Assembly: GCA_023238725.1 (NCBI GenBank)
Contig: CM041535.1
Location: forward strand, 25,163,978 to 25,227,977
Reading direction: 5' to 3'
Source of the DNA: Scortum barcoo
Lineage: Eukaryota > Chordata > Actinopteri > Centrarchiformes > Terapontidae
Length of the DNA stretch: 64,000 nt
The position numbers were made by a program, and so were the translations under genes. The notes under the pieces were generated by a model, which made no database searches, was not told the DNA's origin, and was given only the letters and a program-made list of their open reading frames with translations. This document shows positions 1 to 12,700 of the stretch, piece after piece. Position 1 is the first letter of the stretch, and each line of letters begins with the position of its first letter.

Positions 1-46
1 ACCTTTTTGTCTCACTTTTCTGACACACCTTTGCTCTTGTTAATAG

Positions 47-270
47 TGTTGCTCCGATTGTGCGGTCAGGGGAGGCAGATCCAGATGTTGCCAAGTTTTT
101 GAACAGGTCAGCACGGTGCTTTAAACTTAATAAAATGTGCTTCCTCTGTTGCACGTCTGATAAATGTCCCAACATTTTCATTCAGGTTGAGCGACTACCT
201 GTTCACCGTGGCCAGATATGCAGCCGCAAAAGAAGGTCAGGTGGAGAAAATCTACAAAAGGCCTGAATGA
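47..270 (+). CDS. mmab: Cob(I)yrinic acid a,c-diamide adenosyltransferase (MMAB), last two coding exons
   Basis: The 3' end of the gene is in the window; the rest lies upstream. Exon 47-106 follows a TTAATAG acceptor and reads ..VRSGEADPDVAKFLNR, ending at an AACAG/GT donor. Exon 186-270 follows a TTCAG acceptor, restores the frame (AG|G) and reads LSDYLFTVARYAAAKEGQ..KIYKRPE followed by TGA at 268-270. This matches the C-terminal helix of the PduO-type ATP:cobalamin adenosyltransferase, which includes the family's FLNRLSDYLF segment. MMAB makes adenosylcobalamin for mitochondrial methylmalonyl-CoA mutase. In mammals it lies beside MVK and UBE3B, which fits this locus. Only about 50 residues are visible, so targeting peptide and N-terminal ATP-binding motif cannot be checked. 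Confidence 0.93.
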
Positions 271-431
271 CCACATTTTCACATGACGAAGACAAAAGCC
301 TGATTTGTTTTTGGAGATTGTTGGTGATATATATGTATTCATGTTTTATGTAAATATATTAACAGATATGAATCAGATTGTTGAGACTGTTTTCTTATTT
401 TGATGCAACTTTCTTCTTTGCACAATGTGAG

Positions 432-448
432 AATAAAGGTGGTAATAA
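432..448 (+). other. mmab: mmab poly(A) signals
   Basis: Two AATAAA hexamers occur (432-437 and about 443-448), some 160 bases after the mmab stop. They predict a short 3' UTR ending near 455-470. Between here and 804 lies the 3' UTR of the convergent aldh3-like gene; an ATTAAA on the minus strand near 508-513 is a possible signal for it. I see nothing else in 450-800. Confidence 0.6.
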
Positions 449-803
449 ACCTAAACCTAAACTGTGGCTACATCTCAAACCGGTCAATCAATACACATAC
501 CTCCTGGTTATTTAATTACACACATAATGTTTCGTGAGACAGATACATTCAGTTGAGTTGATGCAGAGTTTCGGTGCTGCAGCAGGGAAACTTTAAATAA
601 TGAAGAGTGAAAATTACAGTTGTCATCACCCAGAGACTGAACAGCTACTTTGCATATTGGTTAGGATGTGGCTGCAGCCCAGTAGGTTTCACTCTTATCT
701 ATGTTTAATACACCAACAACGCATCTGAACGTCAGGACTGCTCGGGACTTAGGGGGCGCTCGGCTTCCCTCCAACGCGGCTCTGTCATCGCCCTCCCACG
801 CAG

Positions 804-3551
804 TCACAGGATCTGGCACCAGCCCTGGCTCTTCTGGGACAAGGTGCTGGCCCATGTCATTAGGGACAGATTGCGGTCCTCATAGGGTGGATAACGCAGA
901 TAGGTTACACACTCAAACCGCGTGCTTCTTAGCAGGCACGATTTCCTGTGAGAGAACATGTCGAAGCTGTGGCGGCCATGGTAGGAACCCATCCCGCTGG
1001 CACCTGTCAGACAAAGCAAAGCATTGAGAGGGCTGATATGTTGTAGTGCACTCTGTACACTCTGTGATGCACTCTGCTGCCACTGACTTACCAACTCCAC
1101 CAAAAGGCAGAGCCACCATCAGACTCTGCAGGACGCTGTCATTGGAGCAAAAGCTTCCACTGGAGGTCTCACTCATTAGCCTCGAGATGACCTACATTGC
1201 CAAAAAGGCCAGCACATGATCAGAACACACAGCGGCTTGTACAACGAATAACAGCTTTAGCTCTAATCACTCACGTGTACCTTGCTGTTGCTGGAATATG
1301 CATACACACAGAGGGGCTTCTCTTGCTTATTAATGAAGTCAATGGCCTCGTCCATACTATTAACAGTCAGAATAGGAAGAACTGGGCCAAAAACATCCTG
1401 TTGCATGATGGGGTCTGATTCCTCCACCTCTGTCAAAATTGTTGGGGCTTCAGGCAGAAAAAAAAAACAACTTAACAGCATTAATGCATATGACATAGTT
1501 CCCACACATCCCACACAGAGGAGACTCACCGATATATTTCTCTGCTTCTATCACTTGCCCGCCCACAGCCACCTTGCCAGATCTCCACAGCACGTCTCTT
1601 GTGCGGTTGAAGATCTCCGGGCTGACTATGCGGCCATAACTGCGGGACTCTCGGGGGTCGGAGCCGTAGAACTGCATCAGGCAGCATTTCAGGGCCTGCA
1701 CCAGCCGTGACTTGACATCCGTGTGGCACAGGATGTAGTCAGGAGCCACCAAGCTCTGTCCGGTGTTGTGAAAACGCGCCCAGGCGATGCGTTGTGCGGT
1801 GTTGGCGATCTCACAGTGCTCGTCCACGTAACACGGGTTCTTGCCAGCCAGGACCAGGGTGACAGGTGTGAGTGTGCGAGCTGCGGCCTGAGCAATTTTG
1901 CTTCCCTCCTCCTTGTTTCCTAGAGGTTGGCAGACATCCGGAATAACTTATTCATATTCATTTATAACCACAAAATGATTTTTCTTAAGCTTGTGTTTAT
2001 ATTTACCTGTAAAGAAGACATGGTCGAATTTAAGTTCCACGAGTTCAGGCAAGTCATTGGTGCCTGCAAGAACCACATGGAAGCATTCCTTGAGGGAAAA
2101 AAAACAAGAATTTAGGATCAGATTGTTGCATTTTTACTGGAGCACTTCAGATCCTCGCTCTCAATCAATCGACAAAGAACAACTGCAGAATCATAATTTT
2201 CGGGTCACTGTTTGAGTCTGCCTCGGATAACAAAAGGTGTTTTCACGCTCACAGATTTGACCACAACTAACCTCTTTAAAAGGCTCATGTCACATTAAAA
2301 CAGTTCATTTGAATCAGGTTGACAGGTGTGAGTCATTGCATGAACAAGCGCCCTCTTTAAAAAAAAAAAAAGGCACACAGACCAAAAGCTGCCCTTGAAA
2401 TGAGGGGAATTAAAATCCGAGGCCATCTATTCCATCTAAGTGTGTAGCATATACCCAACCATTTCATATTTGAGCTAAAAAAACACACAAAAAGTCCACA
2501 AAAAGTTTTTGTGAAACTTCAAGACAGAAAAAAAGGATGTAATGCATTCCTCCCCTGCTGTGTAATTACTCACATTGTCCAAGTAGAAGGGGATGAGACG
2601 ATGAAGAAGCTCTGCTGTGTGAGCGGTGCACTCAGAGGGGCTGATGATTGCACAGTTTCCTACACAGATTAATGAAGTATCATCAGTAAGCCCGTGTGAA
2701 GGAGAAAAAAAAAGAAAACCATCACATGGGAATTAAATTGATTGAATGAGTGTCTCATTTCTCTGCACCTGCTGCAACGGCCCCCACCAGCGGCACCAGG
2801 CACATTTGGACAGGACTGCACCAGGTCCCCACAATGAACACCACCCCCAGCGGCTCACTGACCACCAGACACTCATCCAGCGAGGTGGACTGCACCAGTC
2901 AGAGAAGTGAGACACAGCTCTTAATGAGTGAAAGTGGGCATCAGTGCACAGACTGGCAAACTAAGAAATGTGCCAATTTCATTCTTCCAAAAGGGCAAGA
3001 CAACTTAAGTTTTAATCTGCTTCGGGGGGCCCGACACAATACATTTCTTTGTGGTGGCGAGGCGGAATGTTCTCTCCAAAAAAGGTTGTGCAAATCATTA
3101 ATAATCTCAATATTATTATGTTTGTGGAAACACAAAAGGTCTCACCAGGTTTCTCTCCACATGCTGTGGCTGCATCCACTTCTTTAGGTTGTTGATGGCA
3201 TGAAGAGCCTCGTTCTTGATGAGAACCAGCTCTGACACGACTGTCTCAAACCGTGGCTGGAGACAAGATAAGAAAACGACAAAAATATACCAACAGTATC
3301 TGGACCGTTCATGTTCATTCTCATTGTTATAGTCAGACACAAACATTGTCCTCACCTTATGGAGGTCCCTTCCAAGAGCATCCACAAAGTCACACTCGTG
3401 CTCCTCTAGTATCCGCACCACAGCCTCCAGCTGAGCCAGCCTGAAGGACTCCTTTAGGGTGCGTCCAGCTTGAAAGGCAACTCTAGCCCTCCTCAGCAGA
3501 TCCACACACTCCAGGGGGTACGTCTTCAAACACGGCTCCCCCAGCCTGGTC
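804..3551 (-). CDS. ALDH3-family protein, probably a catalytically dead pseudoenzyme
   Basis: Coding exons on the minus strand, from splice sites: 3551-3356, 3256-3146, 2889-2769, 2659-2574, 2088-2007, 1919-1530, 1447-1281, 1191-1092 and 1003-804. The joined frame stays open and follows ALDH3B1 end to end: RARVAFQAGRTL, NLKKWM, LVPLVGAVAAGN, FDHVFFTG, LTPVTL, GKNPCYVD, VAPDY, YGRI, FGPVLPI, SSGSFC, LPFGGVG, MGSYHGRHSFDMFSH, then stop. Catalytic positions are altered. The thiol Cys of GQTCVAPDY is Leu (GQSLVAPDY, codon 1750-1752). The Glu of LELGGKNP is Val (LVLAGKNP, codon 1852-1854). The oxyanion Asn of PWNYP is Cys (TWCSP, codon 2818-2820). The cofactor Lys of LKPSE is Ser (ISPSE, codon 2640-2642). 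EEIFGP is QDVFGP. The C-terminus is CQIL, a CaaX box as in ALDH3B (CTLL in human). The start is unresolved: the frame extends upstream of 3551 to an ATG at 3682, or another exon may splice in. It could be the fish aldh3b or aldh3d lineage; I cannot tell which. Confidence 0.85.
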
Positions 3552-3689
3552 CTGAAAACAGCAGCAACATCACTAGATTTGACACCACAGGACGATAAAT
3601 AAATTAAAAAACATCCTCCATCCATAGCATACCACCGTACCTTCTGCATGTTAACCGGCCATTCCTCTGACAAGCATAGCATGCTCTAA

Positions 3690-6600
3690 TTTTTCCACTC
3701 ATGTTTACTCTAGTTAAGATTTCTCCGCTGCTGGCCTTTCTGAATGGAGTCAGTGTGCAGTTAAGCCTATGCACCAGTCAAATGAGCCCCACAGGCAGGG
3801 AGGATAGTGAAAATCCTAACAACTCCAGCCAATCAGGTGATGTGCACATAAACCAACAAAGCTGTGGGTCTAATAACCTTCAAACCCAGGCACTCCAAGG
3901 CGTCATGTAGGGAAAATCTAAGGACAGCAGAGGTGTCTCCTTCATAGTCATCAGTCATTGATGGAACCAGCACATTAAAAAGGCTTAACATTGAATTGGC
4001 TTGCTTCTTTTGCTTCAGATGGCTCAATCTTCCCTAAAAACATTTTAAAAAACAGATCCTGTTATTCATCATTACCTTCGCAGCGCTTTAAACCATCGGT
4101 TTGGAGAGGGGCTTGGTGGACTGCTCATAGTTCTTCTTCAGGTTCTGAAATCCTCTCAACAGCACCCTTCACCTCTCACCAAGAGTCCCACAGTGCAGGG
4201 ACCGGGGCAACAGCCGAGAATAAGAGTCAGACGTGCACGTTTACACCATAATCCGCCATGCACGTTATTAAGGAAAAGCAGAAAATGTGGTGCAATGAGA
4301 CATTTGCAATCCCAAAGGCCCCTGTTAATGTTTCCTGTCACAAAGCAACAGCATACTGGAGCTCCTTGTGCAGCTCCACTGTGACTGAGCAGGTGTTTGT
4401 AATGAACTCACTGATGAAATGAAAGGACTGAATCACTCTCAGCCTTTCAAAGGTGGAAAAAAAAAAGCCCTCACTGTGTTTGTAAATGATTTATATAATA
4501 CTGGTGTACATGATTTATTATTACAGGGAGAAAAAAAAGGTATCTTACACATCAACAAATCTTACATGGGAATCTTTTTGTTTTGTTTTTTTACACACAC
4601 ACACTGTAGTGCAGCCAGGTTCAAAGACACTTTAAAAAGAGATGAAAACTTTCACAGGAAGGGTGGGAACATTTCCAGGATCTTTTTTTATTATTATCAC
4701 TGTTTGTACTAAAAGAGTGGATATTCAAAGTCAGCATCAGCGGTCCACTGGTACGTTTAAAGCCTATAGCCCAACTCTTGACATCATTTTAAAACAGATG
4801 AGCGACCTCATCGGACAAGATAGACAAGCTTGTGAGGTATCTTTCATCCCTCTTTACACACCAACACACACTCCAGTGTTGCGCGTCACGTAAGTGCATT
4901 CGTTATGTTTCCACTTCCTGTTTGAACAGATTAAAAAGGAGGAAATCCTCCTGACTGATTTGTCGGATCTGAAAACTGCTTAATCTCATTAGTAGACTGC
5001 AGGTAAATTACAACCAGTGTTATTTTCATATATATAGAATGGTTGCATGGTATTACTATTAGAGACATGGTAATATTGATCAGTATGTTCTATAGCTTGT
5101 ATTACTCATTAACAAAAGTATCCATACTCATTCATGACAAAAAACTTTTTTTTGCATAATAAAGAACTTTGTAAAGATTCGATGTTTTCTTTTAAGCCTT
5201 GCAGTCCTTTCTGCTAAACGACTGAATCGTCTCTTCTTTAATGGTGTGATGTGATTGAACCCTGTGTAAAGTAAAATTTAGGCTTATAAGGTTAACATTC
5301 ACCCTCCCTTTTTGCCCCCCAACAGCCACAAACATCAGAGAGGTGTGCAATATTTCTGTCCGAGGGAAACATCAATTCAAGCAGTCACGCTTCATTTGGT
5401 TGACGAACCAGTCCATGACATCATTTTGAGAGGTTTTCCAACCTCAGCTTCTTTTCCGCATGGCTTCAAAAGTCCACAGAGATCAGAGGGTACTGTGGGA
5501 AAACCCTCCTCGGTTGTTCTTGTTGTTGTAGTGATAGTAGAGTGGTTGGATTTCTGTGATTTTTTTTATGTTAGTAGGAGCAAAGAATAAGTCCAAGTAT
5601 GTAGCCCCCGTTTTTATGGCTTGTTTCCGATATACGTGGTTATTGGTTACAGTTGAAATACAGTCAGACATGTGAGATCGGGTTCAGGGGGGGATGGCAT
5701 ATTATGAGGCACTCAGCGTTATTCAAAGGTGTAGTGAGAAATCTTCAGTTTTGCTAGTTTTAAGTACAAAGACTAAGACTGTTGATTAACTTTACTTCTC
5801 CGTATTCTGGAGCTGAGTCTGCTTTACTGGGCTGATGGAAATAGTGACAAAACATTTCCAGTTTCTTTTTTGCCCAAAAGGTAAAACTGTTAAAGTGAGG
5901 ACATCTTGTTTAAATCAAACAGCAGGATCCGATTTTTTGCGTGTCAAGAAATTCTGCTGCTTCACCAGAACTGAGGCAGATGTCAGATTTCTAAATGTAC
6001 TGAGAACATTAAAAAAAAAAAAAAAACAGAGGGCCGGAGTCTCTCTCAGGTGACTGTGGTGTCTTTTAGCGGGGAGAAATCGAGCGAGGGCAAAACGATT
6101 TTCCTCGAAATGGGACGTAATGTAATCAACACAGGATCGCTGTTGTGAGCTGCTCGTCTTCCATGGAAGTTGAACACGAGATTGATTTTGCCTTCCATTT
6201 ATAAAAGATGCATTATGTTCAGCAAAACATTTTAAGACTCTTACAATATCATCTAAAAGTCGCTTGGATAATGGAGTCCAAGCTTGTAAGTATATTAACA
6301 ATGCATCGCTTGGCTTCACTCGAGCGAGTCAACCACGTGTCTAATGGCTTGCATTGCATCTGTATTGCTTTCCAGTTTGCTTAAAATAGGAGTGTTAGAT
6401 CCGAGAATGATTCTGTTAAGCCTGAGAAACAGAGATCTAGCCACTGTACATCCGTATTTCATCAAGTTAAACACACAACATATTGAATTTGGGGAGTGGC
6501 AAAGGGAGATGCTAAAAATTGGATTGTGCTGCAGAAACAGCATCCCCTTTAATGTGAGGGAGTGGGCTGAAGTAGAGCAGAGCTCATCCAGTTTTAAAAG

Positions 6601-6751
6601 AGACTAAAGTATGTAGATCCTTCATAATCCCCCTTTAATTTAGTCGATGCCTTTTCTGTGTGACAGTCTCCGGTCCAGGTCAGCCGAGGCTCTCGCTGGT
6701 TCAGGCTGCTCAACACAACCCTCCTGCGAAGATTGTCCCGATGCATCTGAG
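3690..6751. other. aldh3-like upstream region and ube3b 3' flank; no gene recognised
   Basis: Three kilobases with no exon I can recognise on either strand. It must hold the promoter and any 5' non-coding exon of the aldh3-like gene, and the 3' UTR of ube3b, both minus-strand. Candidate minus-strand poly(A) signals are an ATTAAA near 6630 (short ube3b 3' UTR) and AATAAA at 4687-4692 or 4514-4519 (long 3' UTR). Short homopolymers occur (A-run near 6011-6026, T-runs near 4580 and 4682). I saw no conserved protein fragment. Confidence 0.4.
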
Positions 6752-9700
6752 TTAGGAGAGCTCAAAGCCGGTGTTCATACTGATAGCGTAGCGCAGCTTG
6801 TCACGCAAGATGCTCTTCTTGCTGTAGTTGGGCAACTTGAGGAGGTTGAAGCACGTGGACGAAGTGGGAAGACGACCACCAGGCTCCTTCTTGCGAATGG
6901 TGAAAAAGCCCCGGAGAACGCTGCCAAGGGTGTCTCCAGTGTCCTAGACACAGGAAACGCTGTGTTAGTGCAAATGTACCACGAGGATGCCAGTGACAGC
7001 ACAGATGTGATAGTTTGAAAGCAGCAATAATTTGCTTCTTTTTCATTCTTACCTGATCATCTGAAACTTCCACACAGCGGATGGAAAAAGGTGGTTTGAG
7101 GTAGGCAAAACCTAGAAGAGGCGGCCTTGAGCAGCTGGTAACAAACTGTAAAACACATTTAAAAGACATTGTATGAAGCAATGGCATAAATTAAAACTTT
7201 TGTCAGTAACAGTTACGAAACAAAGGACACTTTACTTTAAGGAACATGGCCCTCTCTTCTGCATTGAAGTCACTGGACAGGATGTCCCACAGCCAGATGA
7301 TGACACGATGGCTGCTGTGAAAACCTCCATAGTAGACTGTGTGTTTCCTGAGAAAGAGAGAGGAAGACAACAAGGATGAGCATCTCTGCACACAGGAAGC
7401 ACAGATCAAAGAAAAGTCTGTTGTGACCCCGCTATATTTGGGACATTACAATGAGCACAACTGTTGTAGTGGCAACAGCAATAAGAGAAGAAGAATTTAG
7501 TCGGCCTGCTCATTAAAGACGTCTGAAATGTCACATACTTGAGGTCGTCCAGATCAATCTCTGCGTTGTCTCCCGAGACGAGACGCTGAACCTCAGGCGT
7601 GGAAAACATGTGCAGCCACTCTGGGTTAATGATGCTGCGGAAGCCCCGAATGAAAGCTGCCGTTTGCTCCTTAATCTGCGTGTGCATCCGGAAATGAGCC
7701 ATTAGGTGGATGTAGCTGATCCTGGAGGGGAAGTTTGAGACAGAGATTTCCACTGAGTACACAACAGGCAGTAAAAGGACATCATTTTACTTAAAAATGG
7801 ATTTTACTGAATATGAATTTACGTACTTGTTCTCATTGGTGACTGGCATGGTTTTCCCACCAGGTATCAACTCATGACAGACAAGCTGTAAGGGAGAACA
7901 AAGTAGTTTTAACTTGTGAATTTCATGTTTTTAAATGACACCTTATCACATCTTCTGCATTTTTATGTTCTCACCTGCCCCATAACATCCTCATCATAGG
8001 ATAACGTCAGTCCTAGATCCCCCACATCTCCATCATAGCGCTGAAAATACAAATAAAAAGAAACATGTCAGACTTGAAAATAGGGCAAATCTGGCAAAAA
8101 CCTAAACTGTCTTAAGAGTAATTCTAGCGGACCTTGATGGACGTGAGATTCTTGTAAAACTCGGAGTCCAGCGAGGGCAGCTCGTCAATCGAGCTGTAGA
8201 AAGTGCTGTGGTGGTGGCCCAAGACTTGACTGAGGAAGAAGGAGGCAAAAGGGACGTCCACAACAATGCCCTGAATGTGCAGAGAGGTTACAGTTAGCAC
8301 ATACACTGAAGATGAGACATCATGTTCAGAGTGAGGACGCCAACATACCTCATACACGGCTTTCCCGAGCATCTTCCCCACAAACTCAAACAGCTGCAAA
8401 TGATTCTCGTGGATGTACGACGTGGGTGACGGATACAGCCTCTCATTTCCGCTTGTGGTCTGTGGGAAATAAATATATCACACAAAGCAGTCAAATCGAT
8501 GTCAGCAGCGGACGTGTGATGGCTTGAATAAGTGGCTTTCCGTTTGCCTGACTTACCCTGAACAGGTTTAGAGCAGGATTGAACACTTTCTTAATGATCT
8601 CCTCCAGAAACTCTTTAAACACACCATCTTGATCGATGCCAGCCTCGTCAACTCCCAGATCATTGACGAACTTCACGCGAATGACGCCTTTTATAGAATT
8701 CGCTGGTAATCTGCGGAGCTGGTCATAGCCATCCTTAGAACAGGGAAATACAAGTGTTATTATGGAACAACTAACATGTAGTACGACTCTAAAGCTATCT
8801 TATCCGTTAGCTCCATACCTCTAACATCCGTGAGCGCCGAATGGTGATATGGGTGACGTGCGGTGAGGCGGAGCTTGTTTCTATCAATCCTAAATTTTCT
8901 TTTTCCTTTGTGACAATGTTCCTGAACAGCAGCACCCTCTAAAATGAGAGGGAAGAAATTTATACAGTCTGTAAATGAAAAGGACACTCTGCCTTAAAAG
9001 AAAGAGATGAGTATACTCACGTTTTTATGTGGAATGACATGCGGGATGTACTGCAGTAAAAGCTGGGCTCTTTTCTTGCCTTTCTCCAGCTCTTGGAACA
9101 ACAGGCTGGGCTTCAGGTCCCTGAACACAACACCACAAAGACGTTACGGTGAGCTTTAAATGTGTTCACGAAGCAGTCTATGCCGAAACAGATGGTGCGT
9201 TTAGAATATCAACAGCTGTTCAGTGTTTGTATTTACTTGCGCAGCCAGTGGTCATCAGGGGTGAATCGCCGCCTGCAGTCCCGTTCATAAAGCACCATCA
9301 ACCAGCCATGAACACTGTGGAATAACTCCAGTTTCTCTCCTTTAGCATTTTCTATTAAACGCAAAAGAGAAAAAACAAATTAAAATATTTCCTTTTAAAT
9401 AGGCAGCATCATTGCAGCTTTTGATATTCAGTGAGGCCACACACTCACCTAATATGCCATCCCATATCATCTTGTATACAAACGTGTTCAAAAACGAGGA
9501 GATAGTGATGAGTTCCTCTATCTTGAAAGATGTTTGTTCTTCATAGACTTCAATGTCATCCAGAATTCTGTAAAGCATTAACAGTGTGTCACGACATGCT
9601 GCTGCTACGTTGGGCATATTGTGCACAAAGCGGAAAAAAATGAGTGGAATTACGTGATGAGGTGCCGTGAGCAGTCGCAGAAGAGCACGAGCATCGCCAG

Positions 9701-12700
9701 GAGCTGCTTGGACTCTTCGGTGTCGTTGTTAAGACACTCCATGAAGAGCTTGAGGCCTCCCTGTGTGCCGAGCTCGCAGATGAAGGCCCAAAGTTTGGGT
9801 AAAAGGTCATCAAGGTGTGTCAGACCTGCAGGAAAACAGAGAATGAGCAGTGAGATACTCCAGGATGTTTCTGCATGTCTGCCTAATGAAGAAATATGTA
9901 AGATTCTGCTACTGACCCGTGAGTATTTGCAGACGTATCTGTGTTAGTGTGGACAGCGTGGTCTGGTAGAGCACACAGATGCTGCACACCTTCTGAACTT
10001 CAGCTGAGTCGACTCGCTTCCCTCCGATCGGTTTCAGGATGTTCCGTACAGAAGCTGACTTCTGAAACGCTCGCTTGAAGAGGTCTGTCAGAACGCAGAC
10101 ACGACACAGCAGGGATGCAGTTTTCTCTAACTCAACAGATTGTGCTTATTTTAAAACATTACAACATGCTGAGAACTCACTTTTAACTGGTAGATTGTTT
10201 TGCGATGTGCTGGGCTGCGGCGGTGGGGGAGTGGGCTCCTGACTCTCCAGCTTTTTAGAGAGGACGTCACTGAAGAGTGTCCGAATGACAGAAACACCCC
10301 ACAGGTACTGAAGCTGTTTAGTGACCAGCGGCATTGACTCATTCAGACTACAGAGAAACAACAGATAGAGGAGGAGAGGGAAGAGAAAGTCAAACAATAT
10401 CTCAAATTTCTAATCTAATTTAATTTCTATGCAGTTTTGGTGAATCTTAAGCTGCTGCATTCGTTCAGGCAAAAATAAAGCATTTCACTGACCCGTAGTC
10501 TACAGTTTGGGAGAACCAGCCCAGCACAGGGTGCCAGTGAGTAAGGTTGGACTTCTTCTGGGATACATATCTCTGACAGTAGGACAACATGTCAGTCAGG
10601 TCCTTCACAAAATGATTGGCCTCCTCTTCAAGGACTTTCTCGTTTAGGTAGCCCAAGTGAATTAAGTTGCCTGTCAGACACGAAAAAGATGCTGTCAACT
10701 AACAGTCCACAGGAGACGCAATGATTCTGTCATCCGTACACACTAGATTACGTCAATCTGAGTGCCAGCCCACGTTTAACTAATATACCATACCAAGCAG
10801 GCAGAGTGTGTGACTCCCCTCGAGGCACACACAGATGTCCAAACACTGCTCCTCCCTGCTCAGAAACAGAATGAACTTCCGCAGCAGGTCATGAGTCTGG
10901 ATGGACGCCATACACTGTTGACACGGAGCAGACATGAAAACCTCGTCTGACAGCTCAGCTGATTACATACGGTACCACTAGGCAACAACAATGTGATCAT
11001 TTACGGGGCCTTTACCTCTGGAGTAAGCACATTGAGGTGGGATACGACGGCTGGGACTGACATGATGTGAATGAGGAATGATCTTAGCAGGTTGTCGGAG
11101 AAGTGAGCAGCTATGACTGGCCTGAAAGATATATTTAGTTAAAAAAAAACAATCAATAAAAACACAAAGCAACTAGGATTTAACTGAATTAAATATCCTC
11201 CATTACATATTCAAACTCTATTCACATTTTCTCTCTTTTTTTTTTTGAAAAGCAGTTACAACCATCAACAGCAACCATTAGCAGCTCACCTCAGTGACAA
11301 AGTGAAAATAGCTGTCAGGGTGCCTTTGGAGAAAGATGGTTTAAAACGAGCCAAGCCATTGGTCAGCAAGATCTACACAAGAAAAGTGACATAAAATGTG
11401 CACTTTTATTAAAATGACAGCTGACACTGAAGAAGAAAATAGGTGCCGTATGACTTCATTGAATCTCTTGATAAATTTAAGAAAGTATGAGCTGTAACAC
11501 TGAACCTGCAGCATTGAATAGAATCCCTTTTGATTGAGATGGCCCATTATGTTTTCACAAATCCTTGTCAAAGCGGGTCTGAGAGCTTCTCCTAAAATAG
11601 TAAGGGGACAATATTGTGTTTCTCTTCACAGAAAGCATATCAAAAGATATGTTTATAATAACAACAGCATGACTTGAGACTCACCCTTCCCTTTGACTAT
11701 CCGCCAGGTTGAAGTGTCCGTGAAGGTCACCAGCATGGTGAGGTACAGTGTTACCAGTTTATTGTCCTGAAGTATGTCAGGCTGTGAATCACAAAACAGA
11801 CAAACAGTAATTTGTACAATTGAAGTAATAAAGTGGATATAAAAACACATTTTCCAGCTTCAAATCAAGACCAACCTTCAAACATTTCAGTCGCTGACAG
11901 CAGATCCACAGCACCTCTTTTATCTGTTTGAGCCAGGGAATGGTGAGGTCTTTGGAGAGAGCCAAGGAAACATACCAAACCTGAGGGCCAAATACCAGAA
12001 CAGTCACTGAGACTAAATTCACATTTAAAAAATAAAATTTTGTTATATGGAGGGTATAAACATAAGCACACTTACTTTAGGCTCATTTTCAACCTCCATG
12101 CTGGCCAGAATAGCACGACAGAGCTTCTCGAACCTCTGTAATGATGAAAATTACAGTCATTTGAGTCATACAGCCCAAGACGAGTGACAAACTACTGCTG
12201 TTATGTTTTCAAAAGTCTCTACAAAACTCTCCACAAGACTGAAGATTGACAGGTTACAGAAACAGCATTATTATTAAGGTGAACTAATTTGAGCTACTTC
12301 TGTATTATTATAAATGTATACAGTATAGCTGGTGACTCACCACCTTATCCTCTTGGCGATAAATGAACAGTAATTTCCGAGCAATTTTGAAAATTGAAAG
12401 TGCATTTCTTTTTGATGTCCCAGTTTCAGAAGCTTGAAAATAGTCATCAACCTCTTTCCTGTTGAGACGCAGAAAGGAAAACTTTGACATGAACATAAAA
12501 CTGAGTAACAGTGGCTCTATTTCCACCAAATATTGACAAATATCTACTTATTTCCTCATACTGTGCAGAACCCAAGGCTCTTAAAAATCACAGCTGAAAT
12601 GTAAATCTAAAATAAACTAAATTAAAGACTGCCTTCTCTGAACATTGATCCAACAATGACACAATATAAAACTGAGTAACAGTGGCTCTATTTCCAAACA

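Noticed and set aside
804..3551. Considering the ALDH3 gene a simple pseudogene
   Set aside because: All exon joins keep frame, splice sites are canonical and structural motifs are retained, so pseudoenzyme fits better than a decaying pseudogene. Not proven without dN/dS.
5915..6319. 134-codon minus-strand open frame between the aldh3-like gene and ube3b
   Set aside because: Phe-run from an A-homopolymer, low complexity, no recognisable domain; more likely ube3b 3' UTR or spacer.
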